From contig NZ_JASAOI010000014.1 in the NCBI RefSeq assembly GCF_029953285.1, forward strand, positions 1 through 64,000: DNA of 64,000 nucleotides, read 5' to 3'. Every line of letters begins with the position of its first letter. Within the stretch, counting starts at the first letter, position 1. The notes under the pieces were generated by a model. The model was given only the letters and a program-made list of their open reading frames with translations, was not told the DNA's origin and did no database searches. Source of the stretch: Yinghuangia seranimata (GTDB taxonomy: Bacteria; Actinomycetota; Actinomycetes; Streptomycetales; Streptomycetaceae). A program made the translations under genes and the position numbers. This document shows, in pieces, positions 48,100 through 56,104 of the stretch.

Positions 48100-49391
48100 C
48101 CGACATCAACACCACCGCGGAGGCGACCGCGGCCGACGTCGACCTGACGCTCGACTCGATCGAGGACGCCGTCAAGGCGATCGCCGACGGCCAGGTCATC
48201 GTGGTCGTCGACGACGAGGACCGCGAGAACGAGGGCGACCTCGTCTTCGCCGCCTCGCTCGCCACCCCCGAGCTCATGGGCTTCATGATCCGCTACAGCT
48301 CCGGCGTGGTGTGCGTGCCCATGACCGGCGAGGACCTCGACCGGCTCAAGCTGCCGCCGATGACGCAGGTCAACGAGGACGCGAAGGGCACCGCGTACAC
48401 CGTCTCTGTCGACGCCAAGGACGGGATACACACGGGCATCTCGGCCGCCGACCGCACCCGCACCGTGCGGCTGCTCTCGGACGCCGAGACCACCGCGGAC
48501 CAGCTGAGCCGGCCCGGCCACACCTTCCCGCTGCGCGCGGTCGAGGGCGGCGTGCTGGTGCGCCCCGGCCACACCGAGGCGGCCGTCGACCTGGCGCGCC
48601 TCGCCGGGCTGCCGCCGGCCGGCGTGATCTGCGAGGTCGTCCACGACGACGGCTCGATGATGCGCCTGCCCTCGCTGGTGCCGTTCGCCCGCGAGCACGG
48701 CCTGAAGATCGTCTCGATCGCCGACCTGATCGCCTACCGGCGGCGCACCGAGCAGACCGTGGAGCGCGCCGCCGAGACCCGGCTGCCCACCGCGCACGGC
48801 ACCTTCCGCGCCATCGGCTACCGCAGCACGCTCGACGGCGTCGAGCACATCGCGCTGGTGACCGGCGAGATCGGCGCCGGCGAGGACGTCCTGGTGCGCG
48901 TGCACTCCGAGTGCCTGACCGGCGACGTGTTCGGCTCGCTGCGCTGCGACTGCGGCCCGCAGCTGGCCGCCGCGCTCGAGACGGTCGCCGAGCACGGCCG
49001 CGGCGTCGTGCTCTACATGCGCGGCCACGAGGGCCGAGGCATCGGCCTGCTGCACAAGCTCCAGGCGTACCAGCTCCAGGACGACGGCCACGACACGGTC
49101 GACGCCAACCTCGAGCTCGGCCTGCCCGCCGACGCCCGCGACTACGGCACCGGCGCGCAGATCCTCGCCGACCTCGGTGTGCGGTCGATGCGGCTGCTGA
49201 CCAACAACCCGGCCAAGCGCGCGGGTCTGGAAGGCTATGGCCTGGAGATCCTCGAGCGGGTGCCGCTGCCGGTGCACGCGACCGAGGACAACCTGCGCTA
49301 CCTGCTGACCAAGCGCGACCGGATGGGGCACGACCTGCCGTGGCTCGAGCCGCTGGAGCCCGCCGACATCACGCCGCACGGGGTCAGCTGA
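48096..49391 (+). CDS. ribBA: Bifunctional DHBP synthase / GTP cyclohydrolase II
   Basis: 431 residues. It makes both riboflavin precursors, from ribulose 5-phosphate and GTP. The N-terminal RibB domain has [18 protein letters not shown] split by its metal acids, and the [10 protein letters not shown] loop. The C-terminal RibA domain (from about residue 230) carries the zinc cysteines in [16 protein letters not shown] and the catalytic [13 protein letters not shown] 48096 overlaps the ribM stop, with GGAAGGGG upstream. Confidence 0.97.
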   Translation: MTDINTTAEATAADVDLTLDSIEDAVKAIADGQVIVVVDDEDRENEGDLVFAASLATPELMGFMIRYSSGVVCVPMTGEDLDRLKLPPMTQVNEDAKGTAYTVSVDAKDGIHTGISAADRTRTVRLLSDAETTADQLSRPGHTFPLRAVEGGVLVRPGHTEAAVDLARLAGLPPAGVICEVVHDDGSMMRLPSLVPFAREHGLKIVSIADLIAYRRRTEQTVERAAETRLPTAHGTFRAIGYRSTLDGVEHIALVTGEIGAGEDVLVRVHSECLTGDVFGSLRCDCGPQLAAALETVAEHGRGVVLYMRGHEGRGIGLLHKLQAYQLQDDGHDTVDANLELGLPADARDYGTGAQILADLGVRSMRLLTNNPAKRAGLEGYGLEILERVPLPVHATEDNLRYLLTKRDRMGHDLPWLEPLEPADITPHGVS

Positions 49392-49477
49392 ACCCCGGCC
49401 GCGCCGCCGCGTGCGGTCCCGGCCGTTCCCAGTTGTTCGTCGTTCCGGCCCTTGAAGAAACAGGACACCAAACGATC

Positions 49478-49981
49478 ATGAGTGGTCACGGAGCCCCCGA
49501 GCTCACCGTCGAAGGCGCGCAGGGACTTCGCGTCGGCGTCGTCGCCGCGCTGTGGCACACCCCCGTCATGGACGGCCTCGTCGCCGGCACCCTCACGGCG
49601 CTCGAGGAGCTCGGCATCACCGAGCCCACCGTGGTCCGGGTGCCGGGCGCGTTCGAACTGCCGGTCGTCGCCAAGGCCCTCGCCGACGCCGGCCACGACG
49701 CGGTCGTCGCCCTCGGCGTCGTCATCCGCGGCGGCACCCCGCACTTCGAGTACGTCTGCTCGGCGGCCACCGACGGCCTGACCCGGGTCGCGCTCGACAC
49801 CGGCGTCCCCGTCGGCTTCGGCGTCCTGACCTGCGACACCGAGCAGCAGGCGCTCGAGCGCGCCGGCGTCGAGGGGTCCAAGGAGGACAAGGGCGCCGAG
49901 GCCGCCACCGCGGCGGTCGCCACCGCGCTCGCGTTGCGTACAGTGGCCGAGCCGAAGCGCCGACGCGCGACGGGCTTCTAG
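49478..49981 (+). CDS. ribH: 6,7-dimethyl-8-ribityllumazine synthase
   Basis: A 167-residue subunit of the lumazine synthase capsid-like assembly. Conserved parts: [30 protein letters not shown] (catalytic histidine) and [20 protein letters not shown]; the Lys/Arg-rich tail is usual in Streptomyces. ATG 49478 has only a weak CAGGA site. It closes the riboflavin operon; a hairpin follows. Confidence 0.96.
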   Translation: MSGHGAPELTVEGAQGLRVGVVAALWHTPVMDGLVAGTLTALEELGITEPTVVRVPGAFELPVVAKALADAGHDAVVALGVVIRGGTPHFEYVCSAATDGLTRVALDTGVPVGFGVLTCDTEQQALERAGVEGSKEDKGAEAATAAVATALALRTVAEPKRRRATGF

Positions 49982-49986
49982 CGGGT

Positions 49987-50011
49987 GGGCGGCGCCGTCC
50001 CGGGGCCGCCC
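49987..50011 (+). terminator. Terminator after ribH
   Basis: GGGCGGC (49987-49993) and GCCGCCC (50005-50011) pair around an 11-nt loop 6 nt after the ribH stop. Confidence 0.6.
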
Positions 50012-50081
50012 GCCGCAGCAGTCGCCACCGCGTCCGCCACCGCTGTCCGCCACCAGAAACAGTGAGAAGTCGATCCAATCG

Positions 50082-50345
50082 ATGAAGACGTTCGAAGAGC
50101 TCTTCGCAGAGCTCCAGGAGAAAGCCGCGTCCGGCCAGACCGGGTCGCGAACCGTCGAACTCGTGCGGCAGGGCCCGCACGCGATCGGCAAGAAGGTCGT
50201 CGAGGAGGCCGCCGAAGTGTGGATGGCCGCCGAGTACGAGGGCGCCGACCGCTGCGCCGAGGAGATCTCCCAGCTCCTCTACCACCTCCAGGTGATGATG
50301 GTCGCTCGCGGCATCACCCTTGAGGACGTATACGCTCACCTGTGA
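50082..50345 (+). CDS. hisE: Phosphoribosyl-ATP pyrophosphatase
   Basis: An 87-residue all-alpha hydrolase acting at the second step of histidine synthesis. The MazG-like core reads [20 protein letters not shown] with the EExxE-type metal residues, and [16 protein letters not shown]. Start ATG 50082. It precedes hisG by 102 bp, the usual actinobacterial pair apart from the main his operon. Confidence 0.96.
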   Translation: MKTFEELFAELQEKAASGQTGSRTVELVRQGPHAIGKKVVEEAAEVWMAAEYEGADRCAEEISQLLYHLQVMMVARGITLEDVYAHL

Positions 50346-50447
50346 CATCGTCAGAGTCCCCCGGCTCCGCACCCGCGACCGCGCCTGCCCGCGTGGCCGC
50401 GCAGGGGATCCGGAGCCGGGGACTCGCCCGTGGAGAAGGGTCCTCTC

Positions 50448-51296
50448 ATGCTGCGCATCGCCGTCCCGAACAAGGGTTCGCTCTCGGAGCCTGCGTCGGC
50501 GATGCTCCATGAGGCCGGCTACCGGCAGCGGAGCAACAGCAAGGAACTGGTGCTCGTCGACCCGGACAACAACGTCGAGTTCTTCTTCCTGCGCCCGCGC
50601 GACATCGCCGTCTACGTCGGTTCGGGCCGCCTCGACGCCGGCATCACCGGCCGCGACCTGCTCCTCGACTCCGGCGCCGACGCCGAGGAGGTCCTGGAGC
50701 TGGGCCTGGCCCGCGCCACCTTCCGGTGGGCCGCGCCGGTCGGCCGGTTCAGCACCGTCAAGGAGCTCGCCGGCACCCGCATCGCGTCGTCGTACGTCGG
50801 CCTGGTCGAGCGCTACCTCGCCGAACAGGGCGTCGAGGCGGAGTCCGTCGTCAAGCTCGACGGCGCCGTCGAGACCGCCATCCAGCTCGGTGTCGCCGAC
50901 GTCATCGCGGACGTCGTCGAGACCGGCACCACGCTGCGCCAGGCCGGCCTGGAGATCTTCGGCGAGCCGATCCTCGAGTCCGAGGCGGTGCTCATCCGCC
51001 GCACCGGCTCCGAGCCGTCCCGCGAGGTCGAGCAGCTGGTCCGCCGCCTGCAGGGCGTCCTGGTCGCCCGCCGCTACGTGATGATGGACTACGACATCCG
51101 CGTCGAGCGGGTCGAGCAGGCCGTCGCGCTCACCCCGGGCCTGGAGTCGCCGACCGTCTCCCCGCTGCACAACGAGGGCTGGGTCGCGGTCCGCTCGATG
51201 GTCCCGCGGCGCGACGCGCAGCGCATCATGGACGACCTGTGGGAGATCGGCGCGCGCGCCATCCTCGTCACCGGCATCCACGCCTGCCGCCTCTGA
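50448..51296 (+). CDS. hisG: ATP phosphoribosyltransferase, long form
   Basis: 282 residues. It catalyses the first, feedback-controlled step of histidine synthesis. The catalytic part includes [31 protein letters not shown] and the PRPP loop [16 protein letters not shown]-terminal regulatory domain ([20 protein letters not shown] onward) makes it the long, HisZ-independent form sensitive to histidine. ATG 50448 follows GGAGAAGGG; an earlier in-frame start at 50430 lacks a site. Confidence 0.97.
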   Translation: MLRIAVPNKGSLSEPASAMLHEAGYRQRSNSKELVLVDPDNNVEFFFLRPRDIAVYVGSGRLDAGITGRDLLLDSGADAEEVLELGLARATFRWAAPVGRFSTVKELAGTRIASSYVGLVERYLAEQGVEAESVVKLDGAVETAIQLGVADVIADVVETGTTLRQAGLEIFGEPILESEAVLIRRTGSEPSREVEQLVRRLQGVLVARRYVMMDYDIRVERVEQAVALTPGLESPTVSPLHNEGWVAVRSMVPRRDAQRIMDDLWEIGARAILVTGIHACRL

Positions 51297-51331
51297 CCCG
51301 TCGTCACGTACCCGCACGACCGAGGGAACCG

Positions 51332-51829
51332 ATGGAGCAGCACGCCGTGAGCAGCACCCAGCCCGCGCCCGACCGCGACCTGGTCGCGCTGCCGCGCACC
51401 TGGTACCCGTCCGGAAGCCGCCTCATAACGCGGGTCGTCGGCGCGGGGATCCTGGCCGGTCTCACCGTGCTCGCCGTCGTACTGCCGGAGGACGGCGGCT
51501 GGGGCCTCGGGTCCCGGGCCGGCGTCGTCGCGACCGGCGTGCTCGCGTTCGGCTTCCTGCTGGTGCTCGGCCGGCCCAAGGTCGTCGCGCACGAGCGCGG
51601 GCTGACCGTCGTCAACATGCTGCACACGCACGAACTCGCCTGGGCGCAGATCGTGAACGTGCGCCTTCGGCAGGGCGACCCGTGGGTGTTCCTGGACCTG
51701 TCGGACGGCGAGTCGCTCGCCGCGCTCGGCATCCAGACCTCCAACGGGCGCGGCAAGGCGATCGCGGCCGCCGGCGAACTGCGGGACCTCGTCACCCGGT
51801 TCGGCGGGGTCGAGCCGACCCGGGACTGA
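51332..51829 (+). CDS. PH-domain membrane protein
   Basis: A 165-residue protein conserved downstream of hisG in Streptomyces. Two membrane helices (about residues 32-52 and 63-79) are followed by a bacterial PH-like domain (KVVAHERGLTVVNMLHTHELAWAQIVNVRLRQGDPWVFL split across 80-122). ATG 51332 has GAGGGA upstream; GTG 51347 is possible. Function is unknown and its link to histidine synthesis is only positional. Confidence 0.85.
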   Translation: MEQHAVSSTQPAPDRDLVALPRTWYPSGSRLITRVVGAGILAGLTVLAVVLPEDGGWGLGSRAGVVATGVLAFGFLLVLGRPKVVAHERGLTVVNMLHTHELAWAQIVNVRLRQGDPWVFLDLSDGESLAALGIQTSNGRGKAIAAAGELRDLVTRFGGVEPTRD

Positions 51830-51856
51830 CCGGGCCGCGCACCGCGCGCGAGGTAT

Positions 51857-51896
51857 CGAAAGAGGGACGTCCACCCGTGTGGGCGTCCCTCTTTCG
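51857..51896. terminator. Bidirectional terminator
   Basis: CGAAAGAGGGACG (51857-51869) pairs with CGTCCCTCTTTCG (51884-51896), continued by an inner CCAC/GTGG. A run of T follows on the plus strand arm. It separates the convergent PH-domain and winged-helix genes. Confidence 0.88.
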
Positions 51897-51967
51897 GTTG
51901 GATTCCGGGGCGCGGCCGCGGGCGCCTCGGCGCCTTTGCGGCGCTCGCGCGGCGCGTTGGGGGGCGC

Positions 51968-53170
51968 TCAGGCGGTCAGTTCCTTGTCGATCGGCGTCCG
52001 GAAACGCGGCGTGACCCGCACCGGGCCGATCCACTCCTCCAGGCGCGCCGCCTCGGCCGCGGCCGCCTTCTCCGCGGCGCCGCCCACGTCCTCGAACAGC
52101 CGCCACACCACGGCCCCGTCCGCGCGCTGCGCCCACCCGCCGACGATCCGGCCCTGCCACCACACGCTCGGCCCGATGTTGCCCGACCGGTCGAACAGCG
52201 GTGCGCGGTGCGGCTCGTCGAGATACCAGGCGCGCTGCTGCCAGCCCATCGGCGTCGGATCCAGCGCAGGGAGCAGCACGGCCCGCTCCGACTCGCCGGC
52301 CCGCGCGGGGACCGGGTCGACGTCCTCGGGCAGGACGTAGCCGGTCTCCTTGGCGCCCGTACCGCCGTCGACGGTGACCGTGACCGCGCCGAGGGCGGCC
52401 AGCGCGGCGCGGACCTGCGTGAGCGTCCAGCCCGTCCACCACTTGAGGTCGGCCTCGGTGCCGGGGCCGAACGCGGCCAGCCACGCGCGCAGGAGGTCGG
52501 TGCGGGCGGTCACGGGGGCGACCTCCGGGTGCGGCGTCGCCGACGACCAGCGGTACTGACTGCTGGTCCAGCCGCCCTTCGGGCGGCCGCGCGCGATCCG
52601 GCCGTCCATCGCCAGGTTCCGCAGCACGCGCATGCCCGCCGCCTGCGGGGTCTCCCACTTGGTGCCCACCGCGTACACGAGCGTCTCGCGCAACCGCGGC
52701 TCCAGCGCCGAGAGTTCCGCGCCGGTCGCCTCGGGCAGGCCGGCCAGGTGGCGCACCACCGACTCCTCGACCTCCGCCAGCCACACCGGGTCCAGGGTGC
52801 CGTCGCCCTGGCCCAGCTTGAGCATGTCCTTGCGGGCCCGCGCCGCGGTCGCGGCCGTCGTCGCGTACTGCACCGTCGCGGCGAGGGCGTCCGGGACGAC
52901 GAAGACCGTCGCGCGCATGCCGGACATGCGCACCAGTGTGCGGTCCTCGTACAGCGCCCGCTCGACATCGGCCGCGGGGACCGTCGAACGGGCGGCGACG
53001 GACAGGAACACCGATGCCGGGTCCGTCGAATGCAGCGCCACCAGCGCGCCGGCCACCGCCTCCGGCGAGGTCGCTGCGGCCGCGCCCGACATGAGGTGGC
53101 GGCTCAGCAACCGGGCACGGCGCTCGGCGACGCCGATGTGCCTGACGGGGGCGGACGAGGCGGGAGGCAT
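51968..53170 (-). CDS. Winged-helix DNA-binding protein (AlkZ/YcaQ-like, HTH_42)
   Basis: A 400-residue protein of the superfamily that includes the crosslink DNA glycosylases AlkZ and YcaQ/AlkX. Three tandem winged-helix-like regions and a C-terminal beta part (LLPALDPTPMGW, RSGNIGPSVWWQGRIVGGW) fit the family. The usual catalytic QxQ/QxD segment near the N-terminus is here ALHSTDPASVFLSVAAR, with His47 in place of the first glutamine, so glycosylase activity is uncertain. ATG 53170 with AAGGAAG. It stands alone. Confidence 0.83.
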   Translation of the reverse strand: MPPASSAPVRHIGVAERRARLLSRHLMSGAAAATSPEAVAGALVALHSTDPASVFLSVAARSTVPAADVERALYEDRTLVRMSGMRATVFVVPDALAATVQYATTAATAARARKDMLKLGQGDGTLDPVWLAEVEESVVRHLAGLPEATGAELSALEPRLRETLVYAVGTKWETPQAAGMRVLRNLAMDGRIARGRPKGGWTSSQYRWSSATPHPEVAPVTARTDLLRAWLAAFGPGTEADLKWWTGWTLTQVRAALAALGAVTVTVDGGTGAKETGYVLPEDVDPVPARAGESERAVLLPALDPTPMGWQQRAWYLDEPHRAPLFDRSGNIGPSVWWQGRIVGGWAQRADGAVVWRLFEDVGGAAEKAAAAEAARLEEWIGPVRVTPRFRTPIDKELTA

Positions 53171-53416
53171 GCGGCTTCCTTAGCGGGACACGGACGGACG
53201 ACGCCGGACTGCGGGCGCGCCGACGGGCTCCGTGCAGCCTGTCACGCCGTGCCGACAGACGAGCGGTGCGACACCGGGTGGTGGCCGGGACGTCGCGGCT
53301 GCGGCCAGGGGTTCGGCGGTGACGACCCCGCCCGAGGGCGTATGGGCGGCGCGTGTGACGGACGCAGGGGAGGCGCACGGGGCACTTGCGCACGTGCGAG
53401 CGTGGACGGTTCGCTC
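53171..53416. other. Intergenic region before the 8-bp repeat
   Basis: Promoter side of the winged-helix gene; no gene or clear structure seen. Confidence 0.4.
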
Positions 53417-53549
53417 GCCCGCAAGCCCGCAAGCCCGCAAGCCCGCAAGCCCGCAAGCCCGCAAGCCCGCAAGCCCGCAAGCCCGCAAGCCCGCAAGCCC
53501 GCAAGCCCGCAAGCCCGCAAGCCCGCAAGCCCGCAAGCCCGCAAGCCCG
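53417..53549. repeat. Tandem repeat, 16 x 8 bp (GCCCGCAA)
   Basis: Sixteen perfect copies of GCCCGCAA (53417-53544) plus a partial unit run straight into about three copies of GTCTGCGC (53549-53573). The array lies 41 nt or less beyond the minus-strand AAA+ gene stop. Eight is not a multiple of three, so every frame is open through it and it gives repetitive spurious translations on both strands. Confidence 0.97.
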
Positions 53550-53589
53550 TCTGCGCGTCTGCGCGTCTGCGAGCCTGGGGGCGCGCGGA

Positions 53590-55551
53590 CTACGAACGCC
53601 CGCCCGCTGTTTCGCCGTACGCCTGGAGGAGGTCCGGCAGTCGCAGCGTGGTCAGTTCCTCGCGGTCCGGGTCGCCCTGCTGGTTGACCAGGCGCAGGTC
53701 GCGGTACGCGCAGGCCTTCTCGTACAGCGTGCGCACGAACCGGGCGTTGCCCAACTCGTCGATCCAGCCCTGCTCGCAGACGTGCCCGGTGATGCCGAGC
53801 AGTTCGGCCGTGCAGTCCTCGTCCCAGATGTCGCCGCCCGCGCCCGCGAAGTGCGCGGCGATGCGCGCCAGATCGGCCGCGTCGTAGCTCGGGAACTCGA
53901 CGCGGGTGGTGAACCGCGAGGTGAGGCCCGGGTTGGAGGACAGCAGCCGGTCCATGCCCTCCGGGTAGCCCGCCAGGATGATCACCAGTCGGTCGCGGTC
54001 GTCCTCGGCGCGCTTGAGCAGCACCTGCAACGCCTCGTCGCCGTACGCATCGCCCTTCGCGTAGCCCGCGCCCGCCAGGCCGTACGCCTCGTCGACGAAC
54101 AGCACGCCGCCCAGCGCGGAGTCGATCAGCTCGCCGGTCTTCACCGCGGTCTGCCCCAGGTACTCGCCCACCAGGTCGGGCCGCTGCGCCTCGACCAGGC
54201 GGTCCGACTCCAGCAGGCCCAGCGCGTGGAACACCCGTCCGATCAGCCGTGCCACCGTCGTCTTGCCGGTGCCGGACGGGCCGGAGAACACGAAGTGCCG
54301 CTTGGGGGAGCCCGCGGGCAGCCCGCGCGCCTCCCGCAGCCGGGCCATCCGCATCTGCGCCGACAGCGCCCGCACCTGCTGCTTGACCGGCTCCAGGCCC
54401 ACCATGCGGTCGAGTTCGTCGAGTGCGGCGGCCAGGTCCTCGGCGGCCGCGGCGGCACTCGCCCGGGTCCCGCGGCGCGGGGCGGACCCCGACGGGTCGT
54501 CCTGCGCGGCGCCCGGATCCGCCTCGGCGGCGGGCAGCGCGGGCTCGAACTCGCCGGTCTCGTCCGCCGCTTCGGGCTCGTCGGAGCTGCCGTCGCCGTT
54601 CCCCGGCGGGACGTCGGCCGGTCCGGTCCGCGGCGCGGGCAGCGAGCCGGGCGGCGGGGTGGTCAGCGCGGCGGTCGGCTGCGGCGCGGCCAGGCCCGTC
54701 GACGAGTCGGCCACCAGCGCGGGCGGCGACAGGCGGGCGGTCGCGTCGAACGCGTCCAGCGTGATCGTCGACGTGGTGTCGGCGCCGTCCGCGGCCAGCG
54801 TGGTCAGCCGGATCGCGGTGTCCATGAACGCGGGGTCGGCCTGGTGCACGGCGCGGTACAGGGGGAGCGCGGCCGGCGCGCGGCCGGTCTCCTCGTACGC
54901 CCGCGCCAGCCAGTAGCGCAGCTCCTTGCGCTGCGGGTGCTCCGAACGGCAGCGCGCCAGCGCGGTCGCCAGCACGTGCTCGGCCTTGTCGTACAGCCCC
55001 AGCCGCACGCGCGCCATGCCGGCGAACAGGCCGGCCTCCACGCCCAGCAGCGGATCGTCCTCCAACCCGCCGGTGTGCCGCAGCAGTTGCTGCCAGTCCT
55101 TGCCCAGGTAGGCGCGGCATGCCAGTAGGAAACGGGTCGCCGGGTCGCTCTCCGGTGGCGGACAGTGTGCGAGCGCGACGTCCAACTCCGGCAGATGGCG
55201 GCCGTCGAGCCAGTGCGAGGCGTGCGCGAGCGCGAGGTCACGCGGCGTCTCCAGCACCAGCTGCACCCACCAGCCCAGCCAGTACCAGGAGTTGAGCGGA
55301 CGGCCGAACTTGGCGCGCTGCTCGCCGAACCGGGCCCGGTGCGCGTGCATCGCCACGACGGCGCCCGCGACGTCCACCTTGAGCGCGTGCAGGCCGAGCC
55401 AGGCGTCGGCCATGCCGGGATCGTGTTCGACGGCGCTCCGGAACTCCAGCTCGGCATGGCCGTATTCGCCGGAGACGTACGCGTCCATCCCGCGTAGCCA
55501 GGCGTGTTCCGCGATACTCCCGCCGCCCGCGCCCCGCTCGCTGTGCGCCAT
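53590..55551 (-). CDS. CbxX/CfqX-type AAA+ ATPase with TPR domain (EccA-like)
   Basis: A 653-residue cytoplasmic ATPase built like EccA of type VII secretion. Residues 1-270 are TPR-like helices (AWLRGMDAYVSGEYGHAELEFR and following). An acidic Pro/Ala-rich linker spans about 280-375. The AAA+ core has Walker A GPSGTGKTTVARL (about 422), Walker B GGVLFVDEAYGL (about 480), LVIILAGYPEGMDRLL, and the arginine finger NPGLTSRF. ATG 55551 follows GGAGGGAG. No ESX genes (EsxAB, EccC, EccD) occur in the window, so its partner is unknown. Confidence 0.9.
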   Translation of the reverse strand: MAHSERGAGGGSIAEHAWLRGMDAYVSGEYGHAELEFRSAVEHDPGMADAWLGLHALKVDVAGAVVAMHAHRARFGEQRAKFGRPLNSWYWLGWWVQLVLETPRDLALAHASHWLDGRHLPELDVALAHCPPPESDPATRFLLACRAYLGKDWQQLLRHTGGLEDDPLLGVEAGLFAGMARVRLGLYDKAEHVLATALARCRSEHPQRKELRYWLARAYEETGRAPAALPLYRAVHQADPAFMDTAIRLTTLAADGADTTSTITLDAFDATARLSPPALVADSSTGLAAPQPTAALTTPPPGSLPAPRTGPADVPPGNGDGSSDEPEAADETGEFEPALPAAEADPGAAQDDPSGSAPRRGTRASAAAAAEDLAAALDELDRMVGLEPVKQQVRALSAQMRMARLREARGLPAGSPKRHFVFSGPSGTGKTTVARLIGRVFHALGLLESDRLVEAQRPDLVGEYLGQTAVKTGELIDSALGGVLFVDEAYGLAGAGYAKGDAYGDEALQVLLKRAEDDRDRLVIILAGYPEGMDRLLSSNPGLTSRFTTRVEFPSYDAADLARIAAHFAGAGGDIWDEDCTAELLGITGHVCEQGWIDELGNARFVRTLYEKACAYRDLRLVNQQGDPDREELTTLRLPDLLQAYGETAGGRS

Positions 55552-56104
55552 CTGGCTCCCTCCCCCGACCCTCCCGCGCCGCCCCCGGGCGCCGCCGCCC
55601 CCGGTGGACGAAACGGGTCGACCGTGACCGGACGTGTCGTGCCCGTGTCGTCCGTGGTTGATCCCGTTGCTGCTTTCCGGCGCCCGTACTGGTCGTGTGC
55701 CGTTCGTTGCGTTCCTCAGGCGGTCCCCACCAGGCCGCCCGACCAGGTGTTCCCCTTGACGTTCCTGCCCCATACGGGCCGGTCGCAGTCCATGAACGGA
55801 ACGACCGCCGGGGTTGCCCGTATTCGCTGCGATCTGCGGTGCCGGGCGCGGACGAGCCACCGGACATGCCGTCACCCAAGGTGCCCGGGCCGCCACAGAA
55901 CCGCACTCGCATGGTACCCACGACGGGGCGGCTTGACCGGACTACTGGGCGCTCGGGCGCTTCGGGTTGACCGCGATCGGGCGAGCGTGCGCGCCGGGCG
56001 CACTCCGGTGGCGCGCTGCCTGCGCGCTCCCGGGAGAGCTGACGTGGGTGTGTTCGCGCCGATACGGTCGGTACATGGGCATCGGCGACGAAGGGGTATC
56101 CGCG
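55552..56104. other. Intergenic region between AAA+ ATPase and PucR-type regulator
   Basis: About 550 bp between divergent genes. Long open frames here are low-complexity and unsupported. No repeat or strong hairpin was noted. Confidence 0.45.

Noticed and set aside
53417-53549. CRISPR array
   Set aside because: The units are 8 bp with no unique spacers and there are no cas genes; it is a simple tandem repeat. The same holds for 5413-5482.
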